A stretch of 64,000 nucleotides of DNA from Catenovulum sp. 2E275 (GTDB lineage Bacteria; Pseudomonadota; Gammaproteobacteria; Enterobacterales; Alteromonadaceae): positions 1 to 64,000 of the forward strand of contig NZ_JAOPFU010000021.1 in NCBI RefSeq assembly GCF_025515275.1. The letters run 5' to 3'. Under the pieces are notes generated by a model. That model did not search any database. It saw nothing but the letters and a program-made list of their open reading frames with translations, and was not told the DNA's origin. The translations under genes were made by a program, and so were the position numbers. Positions 35,732-44,256 of the stretch are shown here, in pieces; position 1 is the stretch's first letter; each line of letters begins with the position of its first letter.

Positions 35732-37102
35732 TTATTTCTTCTTAACCGGACGCTGCCAGCCAGCAATATGGCGCTGTTTTGCTCTGGCGATAACCAACTC
35801 ATTTTCTGTTGAGCTTTTAACAATCGTTGAGCCTGCGCCAACCGTTGTGCCTTTAGCCAATGTTACAGGCGCAACAATGGATGAATTTGAACCAACAAAT
35901 ACATTATCTTCTATTGTGGTTCTAAATTTATTGGCACCGTCGTAGTTACAGGTAATTGTGCCTGCGCCAACATTAACCCCAGCACCTACATCACTATCGC
36001 CTAAATAAGCTAAATGATTCGCTTTAGAGCCTTTGGCAATTTTAGTATTTTTAGTTTCCACAAAATTACCAATATGCACACCTTCGGCAAATTCTGACCC
36101 CGGACGAATTCGGGCAAATGGCCCAACAAAACAAGCTTCGCCAATTACCGCATCTTCAATAATGGTATTGGCTTTAATTAATGTGCCATCGGCAATTTTA
36201 CAGTTACGTAAAATACAATTTGGTTCAATACTGACATTATTACCAAGCTCGATGTTGCCTTCAAACACCACATTAATATCAACTGCAACGTCCTGACCTA
36301 CTTTTACGCTTCCACGCACATCAACCCGTGCCGGATCTCTAAAAGTAACCCCTTCAACCATTAACGCTTCAACTTGTTTTTGTTGGTAAATACGCTCTAA
36401 CGTCGCTTGTTGCAAACGGTTATTAACCCCTTCAACTTCACACGTTTCTGCCGGGTTAGCGGTTTCTATCGGGTAACCTTGCTCTGCGCACATCGCAATA
36501 ATATCGGTTAAATAATATTCTTGTTGGGCGTTATCGTTAGATAAATCAGCTAACCAACTTTTTAATAAATTAGCTGGTGCAGTTAAAATTCCAGTGTTAA
36601 CTTCATTCACCTGTTTTTGGCTATCATCGGCATCTTTTTCTTCAACAATTGCAACGACATTACCGTCCGTATCACGAATAATACGACCATAGCCTGTCGG
36701 GTTAGCTAATTTTACCGTTAATAAACCTATACCTTTATCTGGCGCTGCTAATAATAGTTTTTGTAACGTTTCAGGGCTAATTAAGGGGACATCGCCGTAT
36801 AAAATTAATACTTGTTCATCATCTGATATTTCAGGAATAATTTGCTGAACCGCATGGCCTGTGCCTAATTGCTCTTTTTGTTCAACCCAAATAAGTGACT
36901 CATCGGCCAGTGACGCTTGCAACTGCTCACCACCGTGACCATAAATCAGAATCAGTTTTTGAGCATCTAAATTATGAGAGGCATCAATAACATGCTTAAC
37001 CATAGATTTAGCACCTATTTTGTGTAAAACCTTAGGTAAAGAAGATTTCATTCGGGTGCCTTTTCCGGCCGCTAGAATAACTGTTGTTAATGGCTGAGAC
37101 AT
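35732..37102 (-). CDS. glmU: bifunctional UDP-GlcNAc pyrophosphorylase/acetyltransferase GlmU
   Basis: This is a 456-residue enzyme with two steps to UDP-GlcNAc. The N-terminal uridyltransferase has [18 protein letters not shown] (about 10-27) and YGDVPL. The C-terminal left-handed beta-helix acetyltransferase has [16 protein letters not shown] and GTITCNYDG. It normally follows atpC directly in related genomes; here the amide-uptake module lies between atpC and glmU. Confidence 0.98.
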   Translation of the reverse strand: MSQPLTTVILAAGKGTRMKSSLPKVLHKIGAKSMVKHVIDASHNLDAQKLILIYGHGGEQLQASLADESLIWVEQKEQLGTGHAVQQIIPEISDDEQVLILYGDVPLISPETLQKLLLAAPDKGIGLLTVKLANPTGYGRIIRDTDGNVVAIVEEKDADDSQKQVNEVNTGILTAPANLLKSWLADLSNDNAQQEYYLTDIIAMCAEQGYPIETANPAETCEVEGVNNRLQQATLERIYQQKQVEALMVEGVTFRDPARVDVRGSVKVGQDVAVDINVVFEGNIELGNNVSIEPNCILRNCKIADGTLIKANTIIEDAVIGEACFVGPFARIRPGSEFAEGVHIGNFVETKNTKIAKGSKANHLAYLGDSDVGAGVNVGAGTITCNYDGANKFRTTIEDNVFVGSNSSIVAPVTLAKGTTVGAGSTIVKSSTENELVIARAKQRHIAGWQRPVKKK

Positions 37103-37279
37103 AAGCTCTTCCCTGTATTGTTTTGAAGAATAATAAATTGCGACAAAGCATACCTAAGCAGGGAGAAAGTGTGAAGTGAAGAGTTTAAAAATTATCGGAA
37201 TCGGGAACAAAGACCTATTACAGTTTTTGAATACCCGACTTCATCTTAGTACCATTTCTAATTTTAAGAGCCGACAAGT

Positions 37280-37627
37280 TTAATGACTTATCATCCAAGG
37301 TCTTGCTGACGGGAATATTTTACTGCCGTCAGGCAAAAATACTGCGCGTGAACTTTTCGCCGCTTTGTGTTCACATCCGCAATTGCGACCATGCTTTTTA
37401 TCGCGACTTTCGACTGTTGAGAAAACGGGCTGATGACTCGCCCTTTCATTGGTTTCATGCGCTTTTCGTTTTTCTGGCGCCATATCCAAAATATGCGGCG
37501 CAATTAAAATAACCTTGTTACTTGCTTCTCCGCATTGTGGACAAGCACAAGGTTCATTGCCCTGAGCCACCGGCACCATTTCTTGAAAAACACCATGCTT
37601 AGCACATTTATAATCGTATAACGGCAT
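37280..37627 (-). CDS. fmdB: FmdB-family zinc-ribbon protein
   Basis: This 115-residue protein begins MPLYDYKCAKHG, the FmdB signature, with a zinc ribbon C8...CPQC (about 34-37). A second cysteine pair (NCGC, about 82-85) and a C-terminal segment with PDGSKIFP are extra. FmdB of Methylophilus was described as a regulator of formamidase. It lies 112 bp behind the formamidase gene, preceded by AGGAG, so it probably belongs to the same transcript. Confidence 0.88.
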   Translation of the reverse strand: MPLYDYKCAKHGVFQEMVPVAQGNEPCACPQCGEASNKVILIAPHILDMAPEKRKAHETNERASHQPVFSTVESRDKKHGRNCGCEHKAAKSSRAVFLPDGSKIFPSARPWMISH

Positions 37628-37739
37628 AATAAAACTCCTAGTTGAGCTGAAAATATAAAATTAAATTTGAAATCAACGGATCTCAATTTTTAGTTGAAAC
37701 CCGTTGATTCTGATTTAGGATTTAACGAATCAATTAGCG

Positions 37740-38972
37740 TTAATCTAAATCAGGCGCTTTTGGCACATCAATTGAGCCGTCATAATATTTGGTTGGGCCA
37801 TCAGCATTAATCTTAATATCTTCTTTGAAGATATCTGTCGGCAACCATAAAGTGGCACATGAGTTAGGCACATCTACCACACCACTAATGTGGCCCTGCA
37901 CTGGCGCTGTACCTAAAATGGCATACGCCTGCGCTCGGGTATAACCAAATTTTTCTAAGTAGTTAATCGCATTTAAACAGGCTTGACGATAAGCCACATT
38001 CACATCTAAATAATGCTGTTTGCCTTGCTCATCTACTGAGATACCTTCAAAGATTAAATAATCATCGTATTTAGGCGTAATCGGGCTTGGCTTAAATATT
38101 GGGTTTTTCACACCATATTTACGCATACCGTCTTTAACCAATTTAACCCGTAAATGGATCCAACCCGCCATTTCAATTGCGCCACAGAAAGTAATTTCAC
38201 CGTCGCCCTGACTAAAGTGCAAATCACCTACGCTTAAACCCGCATCTTTTACATAAACCGGAAAATACACTTTTGAACCACGCGACAAGTCTTTAATATC
38301 ACAGTTACCACCGTGTTCGCGTGGTGGCACTGTTCGCGCACCTTCAGCGGCAGCTGCTTTTTTCGCATCACCCGTCATTTTACCCATGTGGGCAGTTTCA
38401 GCATACGGCAGGTTAGCTAAGCCCGGCACTCTGTCAGGTTCTGTGTCGTATAATTCTTTTTCGCGGGTATTCCACTCGGTTAACATTTCTTTTGACGGCA
38501 AACAGCCAATTAAACCCGGATGAATTAAACCAGCAAATTCAACGCCCGGAATATGGCGTGATGAGGTGAACATGCCTTTAAAGTCCCAAATTGATTTTTG
38601 CGCTTCAGGGAAATGTTCAGTTAAGAAACCACCACCATTTTTCTTAGAAAAGAAACCGTTAAAACCCCATTGGCTATCGTCGAATGTGCCAATATCTAAG
38701 ATATCAACTTCTAGTAAATCTCCCGGCTCTGCACCTTCGACCCCAACAGGGCCTGATAAAAAGTGAACCTGGGTTAAATCAACGTCACGCACGTCACTCG
38801 CATCGTCGTTATTTTTAATTTGGCCGCCTGTCCAATCAATACACTCAATTATAAAATCATCACCTGGCTTAACCATTTCCGCCATTGGAATATCTGGATG
38901 CCAGCGGTTGTGAAGCTTTTCGTTTTCATAGGCAGATTGTTTTAAATCAACTTTGATAATGGTTTTAGTCAT
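37740..38972 (-). CDS. fmdA: formamidase (FmdA/AmdA family)
   Basis: This 410-residue FmdA_AmdA-family amidohydrolase hydrolyses formamide to formate and ammonia. Signature segments include NRWHPDIP near residue 22, HFLSGPVGVEGAEPGD, the acidic/Gly-rich LSVGDLHFSQGDGEI and the end motif GVVDVPN. Length matches characterised formamidases. AAGGAGA precedes the ATG. It follows urtE by about 95 bp, so substrate uptake and hydrolysis are co-expressed. A strict formamide preference over acetamide is not provable here. Confidence 0.94.
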   Translation of the reverse strand: MTKTIIKVDLKQSAYENEKLHNRWHPDIPMAEMVKPGDDFIIECIDWTGGQIKNNDDASDVRDVDLTQVHFLSGPVGVEGAEPGDLLEVDILDIGTFDDSQWGFNGFFSKKNGGGFLTEHFPEAQKSIWDFKGMFTSSRHIPGVEFAGLIHPGLIGCLPSKEMLTEWNTREKELYDTEPDRVPGLANLPYAETAHMGKMTGDAKKAAAAEGARTVPPREHGGNCDIKDLSRGSKVYFPVYVKDAGLSVGDLHFSQGDGEITFCGAIEMAGWIHLRVKLVKDGMRKYGVKNPIFKPSPITPKYDDYLIFEGISVDEQGKQHYLDVNVAYRQACLNAINYLEKFGYTRAQAYAILGTAPVQGHISGVVDVPNSCATLWLPTDIFKEDIKINADGPTKYYDGSIDVPKAPDLD

Positions 38973-39067
38973 TTTATTTTCTCCTTGCGGACCAGCCGCA
39001 GTTTTTGGGTTGCGGTAAAAAATTCAGATGTGGGTAAGTTCAACCAACCCACTAAATAAATGGTTAA

Positions 39068-39763
39068 TTAAACAGATAAATAACTGGCGACTTTGTCTTC
39101 GTCTATGTTGGCGATATCGTCTTCATGCACAATATTGCCGCCTTCTATCACCAAGACCCTGTCAGCAATTTCTAAAGCAAAACTTAATACCTGCTCAGAA
39201 ACCAAAATCGACAAGCCTCTCTCATCCCGAATACGTTTAAGCGTGCGCGCCATTTCTTTAATAATGGATGGCTGAATGCCCTCGGTTGGCTCATCTAAAA
39301 TCAAAACTTTTGGGTTGCTTGCCAATGCGCGGGCAATCGCAAGCTGTTGTTGCTGACCACCCGATAAATTGCCACCGCGACGGGTTTTCATTTCTTTTAA
39401 AACAGGGAAAAGTTCGTATAAATCACTGTCGTCGGGCAATTTTGATTGGCCGGTTGAGGTCAGTCCGGTTTCAATATTTTCAAGCACTGTCATGGTTGAA
39501 AAAATCATGCGTCCTTGCGGAACAAAACCTAACCCGTTCGAAACCCGTTCAAAACTTTTCATTCCGGTTAACTCGGTATCACCAACGGTTACCGTGCCGC
39601 CGCTTTCAGGCACCATGCCAATTAGCGACTTCATCAAGGATGTTTTGCCCATACCATTACGTCCCATAATGGCGACAATTTCGTTTTCTTTAACTTCAAA
39701 GTTAACGCCATGTACAACTTCACTTTGGCCGTATGACACCCGATAATCTTTAACTTGCAGCAT
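39068..39763 (-). CDS. urtE: urea/amide ABC transporter ATP-binding protein UrtE
   Basis: This 231-residue ABC ATPase of the LivF/UrtE type has Walker A GRNGMGKTS, signature LSGGQQQ and Walker B VLILDEPTEG. ATG 39763 is chosen because GGAG lies seven bases upstream; the longer frame lacks one. It is one of two ATPases of the importer and works with UrtD at the inner membrane. It starts 25 bp after urtD. Confidence 0.95.
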   Translation of the reverse strand: MLQVKDYRVSYGQSEVVHGVNFEVKENEIVAIMGRNGMGKTSLMKSLIGMVPESGGTVTVGDTELTGMKSFERVSNGLGFVPQGRMIFSTMTVLENIETGLTSTGQSKLPDDSDLYELFPVLKEMKTRRGGNLSGGQQQQLAIARALASNPKVLILDEPTEGIQPSIIKEMARTLKRIRDERGLSILVSEQVLSFALEIADRVLVIEGGNIVHEDDIANIDEDKVASYLSV

Positions 39764-39788
39764 AATGTTCTCCGCCTTAAAGCCCTTG

Positions 39789-40532
39789 TTAGTGACCCAG
39801 ATAAACTTCAACTACTTTAGGATCTTTCTGTACCCGCTCCATGCTGCCTTCAGACAATACTTTGCCCTGATGCAGCACTGTGACTCTGTCAGCAATTTCT
39901 TCGGCAAATTGCATATCGTGTTCGATTACAATCACAGAGCGACCTTTGGTAATACGCTTGAGTAATTCTGCTGTTTTGCGTCTTTCCGCAACCGACATAC
40001 CGGCAACCGGTTCATCCAGCATCAACAAATCCGGTTTTTGAATCAGCAACATGCCAATTTCCAACCATTGTTTTTGACCATGGCTGAGCAGTCCGGCGGG
40101 TTGTTCGAGTAAATCCTTTAAAAAGATGGATTCAGCAATTTCATTAACTTGATCAATAACTTGCTGGTCACGTTTAAAAAACAGCGCGCCAAATACGCTG
40201 CGTCCTTTCGGATACGACAACTCCAAGTTTTCAAACACGGTTAAATCTTCATAAATCGATGGATTCTGGAATTTTCGGCCAACACCCGCGTGCACAATTT
40301 CGTGTTCACTCATTTTGGTGAGCTCTTTATCTCTGAACTTAATTGAACCTTCAGTTGATTTTGTCCGCCCACAAATTAAATCCAAGACTGTGGTTTTGCC
40401 GGCTCCATTCGGGCCAATAATGACCCGAATCTCGCCTTCATCGACATAAAGAGATAAATCGTTAACCGCTTTAAATCCGTCAAAAGAAACGGTTAATCCC
40501 TCAACCGCTAAAACAAAATCATTAGTTTTCAT
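39789..40532 (-). CDS. urtD: urea/amide ABC transporter ATP-binding protein UrtD
   Basis: This 247-residue LivG/UrtD-type ATPase has Walker A GPNGAGKTT, Walker B LLMLDEPVAGM and H-loop VIEHDM. The signature motif reads LLSHGQKQW, i.e. LSHGQ rather than LSGGQ, a variation common in UrtD. ATG 40532, with GGAG upstream, overlaps the end of urtC by 11 bp. Confidence 0.95.
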   Translation of the reverse strand: MKTNDFVLAVEGLTVSFDGFKAVNDLSLYVDEGEIRVIIGPNGAGKTTVLDLICGRTKSTEGSIKFRDKELTKMSEHEIVHAGVGRKFQNPSIYEDLTVFENLELSYPKGRSVFGALFFKRDQQVIDQVNEIAESIFLKDLLEQPAGLLSHGQKQWLEIGMLLIQKPDLLMLDEPVAGMSVAERRKTAELLKRITKGRSVIVIEHDMQFAEEIADRVTVLHQGKVLSEGSMERVQKDPKVVEVYLGH

Positions 40533-41727
40533 AACGCGCTCCTGCAATTAAGCTCGCTGAATCATCATCGTCATCCGTTTTTTGTGATGCGCTTTTAACC
40601 TCGGTTTTTGCCTTTTGTTCAGTGGCAATTGCTTTTGGCTGACGCTTGAATTTAGCTTGCACCCAAGGCAATACGTATTGCTGATACAAGCTGGCTAAAC
40701 CATTCGGGAAGAACAACACCACACTGATAAACAGCGCACCCATTGCAAATAACCAAAGCTCAGGGAAAGTTTCAGAGAAACTGGTTTTGGCAAAATTAAC
40801 CAGTAGCGCCCCATAAATTGCACCAAAGATAGATAAACGGCCACCAACAGCACACAAGATAACCATTTCAATTGAAGGCACTATGCCGACAAAAGTAGGT
40901 GACATAAATCCCACCTGCAAAGTGAACATAGCGCCACCAATTGCAGAGAACATTGCACCTATGCAGAAAACAAAAATCTTAAAGTTTGAAACGTCGTAAC
41001 CAGAGAAACGCACACGTTCTTCACGTACTCGCATCGCAACCAAAATACGACCTAATTTGTTTTTTCGAACAAACTGAGCAATCGCTAAGCAGACAAATAA
41101 CAAAACCAAATTAACAAAATAAAGCAGATATTTAGCGCTGTCGGTTCGAATATCCCAGCCTAAAAAGGTACGTAAATCGGTAATCCCATTAACGCCACCG
41201 GTATAACCCTGCTGACCGATAATTAATATCGTTAATATCGCAGCAATCGCTTGTGTGATAATCGCAAAATACACTCCACCCACGCGGCGTTTAAACATGG
41301 CTACGCCAATAAAAAATGCAAACACAGTAGGTACAGCAATCACCGCAAATAAGGTAAAAGGTAAACTATGGAAGGGTTCCCAAAACCAAGGTAATTCAGT
41401 TAGCTGGTTCCAGTCCATAAAGTCAGGAATACCAGGCGTAGATTGAATCGCGGTATTTTCAGGGCTGGACGCTTCCAGCTTTAAAAACATCGCCATACAA
41501 TAACCGCCTAAGCCAAAAAAGATGCCTTGGCCCAAACTTAAAATACCGCCATAACCCCAACACAAAACCAGACCCAGTGCGACAAACGCGTAGGTCAGAT
41601 ATTTACCGACTAAATTGAGTCGGAAAATATCCATGGTTAGCGGAAAGACCACCGCCAAAATCACAGCTAAAATAGCAAAGGCGATAACATCATTTCGTGG
41701 AAAAATCTGTTTTAGTGAATGCATCAT
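40522..41727 (-). CDS. urtC: urea/amide ABC transporter permease UrtC
   Basis: This 401-residue LivM-type permease has about ten transmembrane segments. The EAA-like region VAMRVREERVRFSGYD and the GGRLSIFGA segment are typical. The C-terminal 45 residues form a charged cytoplasmic tail with a DDDDD run, not part of the family core. It pairs with UrtB to form the channel. Confidence 0.95.
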   Translation of the reverse strand: MMHSLKQIFPRNDVIAFAILAVILAVVFPLTMDIFRLNLVGKYLTYAFVALGLVLCWGYGGILSLGQGIFFGLGGYCMAMFLKLEASSPENTAIQSTPGIPDFMDWNQLTELPWFWEPFHSLPFTLFAVIAVPTVFAFFIGVAMFKRRVGGVYFAIITQAIAAILTILIIGQQGYTGGVNGITDLRTFLGWDIRTDSAKYLLYFVNLVLLFVCLAIAQFVRKNKLGRILVAMRVREERVRFSGYDVSNFKIFVFCIGAMFSAIGGAMFTLQVGFMSPTFVGIVPSIEMVILCAVGGRLSIFGAIYGALLVNFAKTSFSETFPELWLFAMGALFISVVLFFPNGLASLYQQYVLPWVQAKFKRQPKAIATEQKAKTEVKSASQKTDDDDDSASLIAGARYEN

Positions 41728-41738
41728 AATTTATATCC

Positions 41739-42665
41739 TTAGTGACGAATTTTCATTGCAAACAGGCCTTGTGGTCTAAGCATTAAAATGCCGACGACAA
41801 ACAATAAGGTAAGCACCTTGGCCATAGAGCCACTTAAGAAAAATTCCATTGTTGATTGCGCTTGTGAAATACTGAAAGCGGATGCGATTGTACCCAATAA
41901 GCTCTGTGCCCCACCAAATACCACCACAAGGAAAGTATCAACAATATAAAGCTGACCTGAAGTTGGTCCGGTTGAACCTATCATGGTAAATGCGCTGCCC
42001 GCGATGCCGGCGATACCACAGCCTAAACCAAAGGTAATACGGTCGACTTTTTCGGTATTAATACCTACTGCACTTGCCATAGGTCGGTTTTGCACAACTG
42101 CGCGAACCTGACGACCCCAGCCAGATTTATACATTAACCAATAAACTGAAAGCGCAATAACCAGAGTTAATACCATGACAAAAATGCCGTTAATTGGCAC
42201 TTCAATTATGTCGGTTAGAGCGTAAGAGCCCATCATCCAGTCCGGTAACGAAACCCCAACTTCGCGTGCACCAAAAATTGTGCGGTAAAGCTGCTGTAAG
42301 ATTAAACTTAAACCCCAAGTTGCTAACAATGTATCTAAAGGGCGTTTATATAAAAATCGTATCAATCCCCATTCCACCGCCATTCCGAGCAAAAAGGTCA
42401 CCCCAAACGCCAGTATCATGGCAACAAAGAAATACCCGACAAATAAACTGGGCATGTATTCGGCAAATATATTGGAGGTCAGATAGGTGATATAGGCCCC
42501 CAGTATCATGAATTCGCCATGCGCCATATTGATAACACCCATTTGGCCAAAAATAATCGCCAAACCTAGCGCCATTAATACGAGCACAGAAAAGAGTATT
42601 AAACCTGCAAACCCTTGCATTGCAAAAATTGCGGTTAACTCGGATGCGCTGTAATCGGCAAACAT
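41739..42665 (-). CDS. urtB: urea/amide ABC transporter permease UrtB
   Basis: This 308-residue LivH-type permease has eight or so transmembrane segments. It shows the conserved GVINMAHGEFMILGAY (about 43-58), VQNRPMASAVGI and GGAQSLLGT. It lacks the long periplasmic N-terminal extension of some cyanobacterial UrtB proteins, as in amide-type FmdE proteins. GGAGG precedes the ATG. 11 bp before urtC. Confidence 0.95.
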   Translation of the reverse strand: MFADYSASELTAIFAMQGFAGLILFSVLVLMALGLAIIFGQMGVINMAHGEFMILGAYITYLTSNIFAEYMPSLFVGYFFVAMILAFGVTFLLGMAVEWGLIRFLYKRPLDTLLATWGLSLILQQLYRTIFGAREVGVSLPDWMMGSYALTDIIEVPINGIFVMVLTLVIALSVYWLMYKSGWGRQVRAVVQNRPMASAVGINTEKVDRITFGLGCGIAGIAGSAFTMIGSTGPTSGQLYIVDTFLVVVFGGAQSLLGTIASAFSISQAQSTMEFFLSGSMAKVLTLLFVVGILMLRPQGLFAMKIRH

Positions 42666-42714
42666 ATCTCCATCCTCCGGTTAAAATAATAGATAATAAA
42701 ACTGCTTTGAAATG

Positions 42715-42737
42715 GCGTGGATTCGAGGAATCCACGC
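42715..42737 (-). promoter_or_regulatory. hairpin between urtA and urtB
   Basis: GCGTGGATTC (42715-42724) and GAATCCACGC (42728-42737) form a perfect 10-bp stem with a 3-base loop, 12 bp after the urtA stop. No T run follows, so it more likely protects the urtA mRNA end or partly attenuates read-through, giving excess binding protein over permease. Confidence 0.55.
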
Positions 42738-42749
42738 TTAAATCAGGTT

Positions 42750-43988
42750 TTATTGATAACCTTCTGGGAATGGATTAGGTTCCATTAGTTCTTTGGTTTC
42801 ATAAACAATATCGTACTGACCATTCGCTTTTGCGTGGCCAATTCGAGTTTTAGACCAAAGGTGGTGATTTTCATGGATACGGACATAACCTTCGGGTGCA
42901 GTAGTTAACTCAATACCCGGAGAGGCGGCGCGTACTTTGTCGATATCAAATGAACCCGCTTTTTCTACCGCAGCTTTCCATAACCAAGGACCTAAATAAG
43001 CAGCTTGAGTGACGTCGCCAATTACAATGTCATCACCCCAACGCTTTTTAAATGCCGAAACAAAAGATTCGTTGTTCTGATTTTCGATACTCTGGAAATA
43101 TTTCATCGCAGCATAAGCGCCTTGGATATTTTCACCACCGATACCTAAAATCTCATCTTCAGTTACAGATATAGTCAGCACTAATGGTTTTTCTTTGGTC
43201 ATATCAATACCTGCTGCTTTAAGCTGTTTGTAGAAAGCAACGTTTGAACCGCCTACTACAATTGCATAAATCACGTCTGGTTTTTTCAGCTTAATCTTGT
43301 TGATAACCGAGTTAAATTGAGTGTGACCGAGTGGATAATATTCTTCACCAACCACATTTAATCCCAATTTTTCAATATGTTTGCGTGCAATTTTGTTAGA
43401 TGTTCTTGGCCAGATATAGTCAGAACCTAATAAGAAGAATTTTTTAGCGTCTTTGTTTTTCACAACCCAGTCAATACCCGCTAAAATTTGCTGAGTTGCT
43501 TCCTGACCTGTGTAAATAACGTTTGGAGACTGTTCTAATCCTTCATAGAAAGTTGGGTAGTACAACATACCATTGTATTGCTCAAATACAGGTAAAACCG
43601 CTTTACGTGAGGCTGAAGTCCAGCAACCAAATACAGCTGCAACCTTGTCGTTTACTAATAGCTTTTTCGATTTTTCAGCAAATGTTGGCCAGTCGCTCGC
43701 ACCATCTTCTTGAATATATTCAATCTTACGACCCAATACACCGCCCATCGCATTAATTTGCTCAATCGCAAGTTTTTCTGCTTGCACCGAGCCGGTTTCA
43801 CTAATCGCCATAGTGCCGGTTACTGAGTGTAAAATACCAACCTTAACTGTATCATCAGTTACAGCCAGACCAGTAGAATTAACCTCAGCGTGTGCTAATG
43901 GATTCGCTGCTAAAGAGATAGCAAGCGGTAAAGCCAGCTTTTTCAGCAGGCTGGTTACTTTGGTTTTTAAGCCTTGTTTAGTTTTCAT
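42750..43988 (-). CDS. urtA: urea/amide ABC transporter substrate-binding protein UrtA
   Basis: This 412-residue periplasmic type I binding protein has a signal peptide (about residues 1-34, ending NPLAHA). It shows VGILHSVTGTMAISET, CWTSASRKAVLPVFE, YYPTFYEG and TGQEATQ, all typical of UrtA/FmdD. The family binds urea or short-chain amides; because the operon encodes formamidase and not urease, formamide or acetamide may be the main ligand. AAGGTGG precedes ATG 43988. First gene of the operon. Confidence 0.95.
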   Translation of the reverse strand: MKTKQGLKTKVTSLLKKLALPLAISLAANPLAHAEVNSTGLAVTDDTVKVGILHSVTGTMAISETGSVQAEKLAIEQINAMGGVLGRKIEYIQEDGASDWPTFAEKSKKLLVNDKVAAVFGCWTSASRKAVLPVFEQYNGMLYYPTFYEGLEQSPNVIYTGQEATQQILAGIDWVVKNKDAKKFFLLGSDYIWPRTSNKIARKHIEKLGLNVVGEEYYPLGHTQFNSVINKIKLKKPDVIYAIVVGGSNVAFYKQLKAAGIDMTKEKPLVLTISVTEDEILGIGGENIQGAYAAMKYFQSIENQNNESFVSAFKKRWGDDIVIGDVTQAAYLGPWLWKAAVEKAGSFDIDKVRAASPGIELTTAPEGYVRIHENHHLWSKTRIGHAKANGQYDIVYETKELMEPNPFPEGYQ

Positions 43989-44133
43989 ATCGCCACCTTA
44001 TTTAGTTATCCTCAAGTCATAAGAAACCGTTTGAAGTGAGTTCTTACGCTTGTAAATCAGTCTAAACTTTCGTGATATTCCAACAATTAGCTCAATACCC
44101 CAGTTAACTGCGTTATTTGGCCCTGGCACATTC

Positions 44134-44151
44134 AACTTATAGCTATAAGTT
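44134..44151. promoter_or_regulatory. 18-bp palindrome between urtA and sensor kinase gene
   Basis: AACTTATAG-CTATAAGTT is a perfect palindrome in the 268-bp divergent intergenic region. LuxR-type response regulators often bind such dyads, and the divergent two-component pair encodes one, so this is a candidate operator for amide-operon activation or autoregulation. Confidence 0.5.
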
Positions 44152-44256
44152 AATTGACGTATATGAATGCTCTACAAAAGCCATAAGAATTAAAATGAAT
44201 ATTTGGCTTATACATTGCTTCAGCTACCGCCTTACATTGAATCATCAGGTAATAAG

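Noticed and set aside
44122-44136. Possible sigma54 promoter (CTGGCAC) upstream of the kinase gene
   Set aside because: The -12 TTGC element is missing at the required distance.
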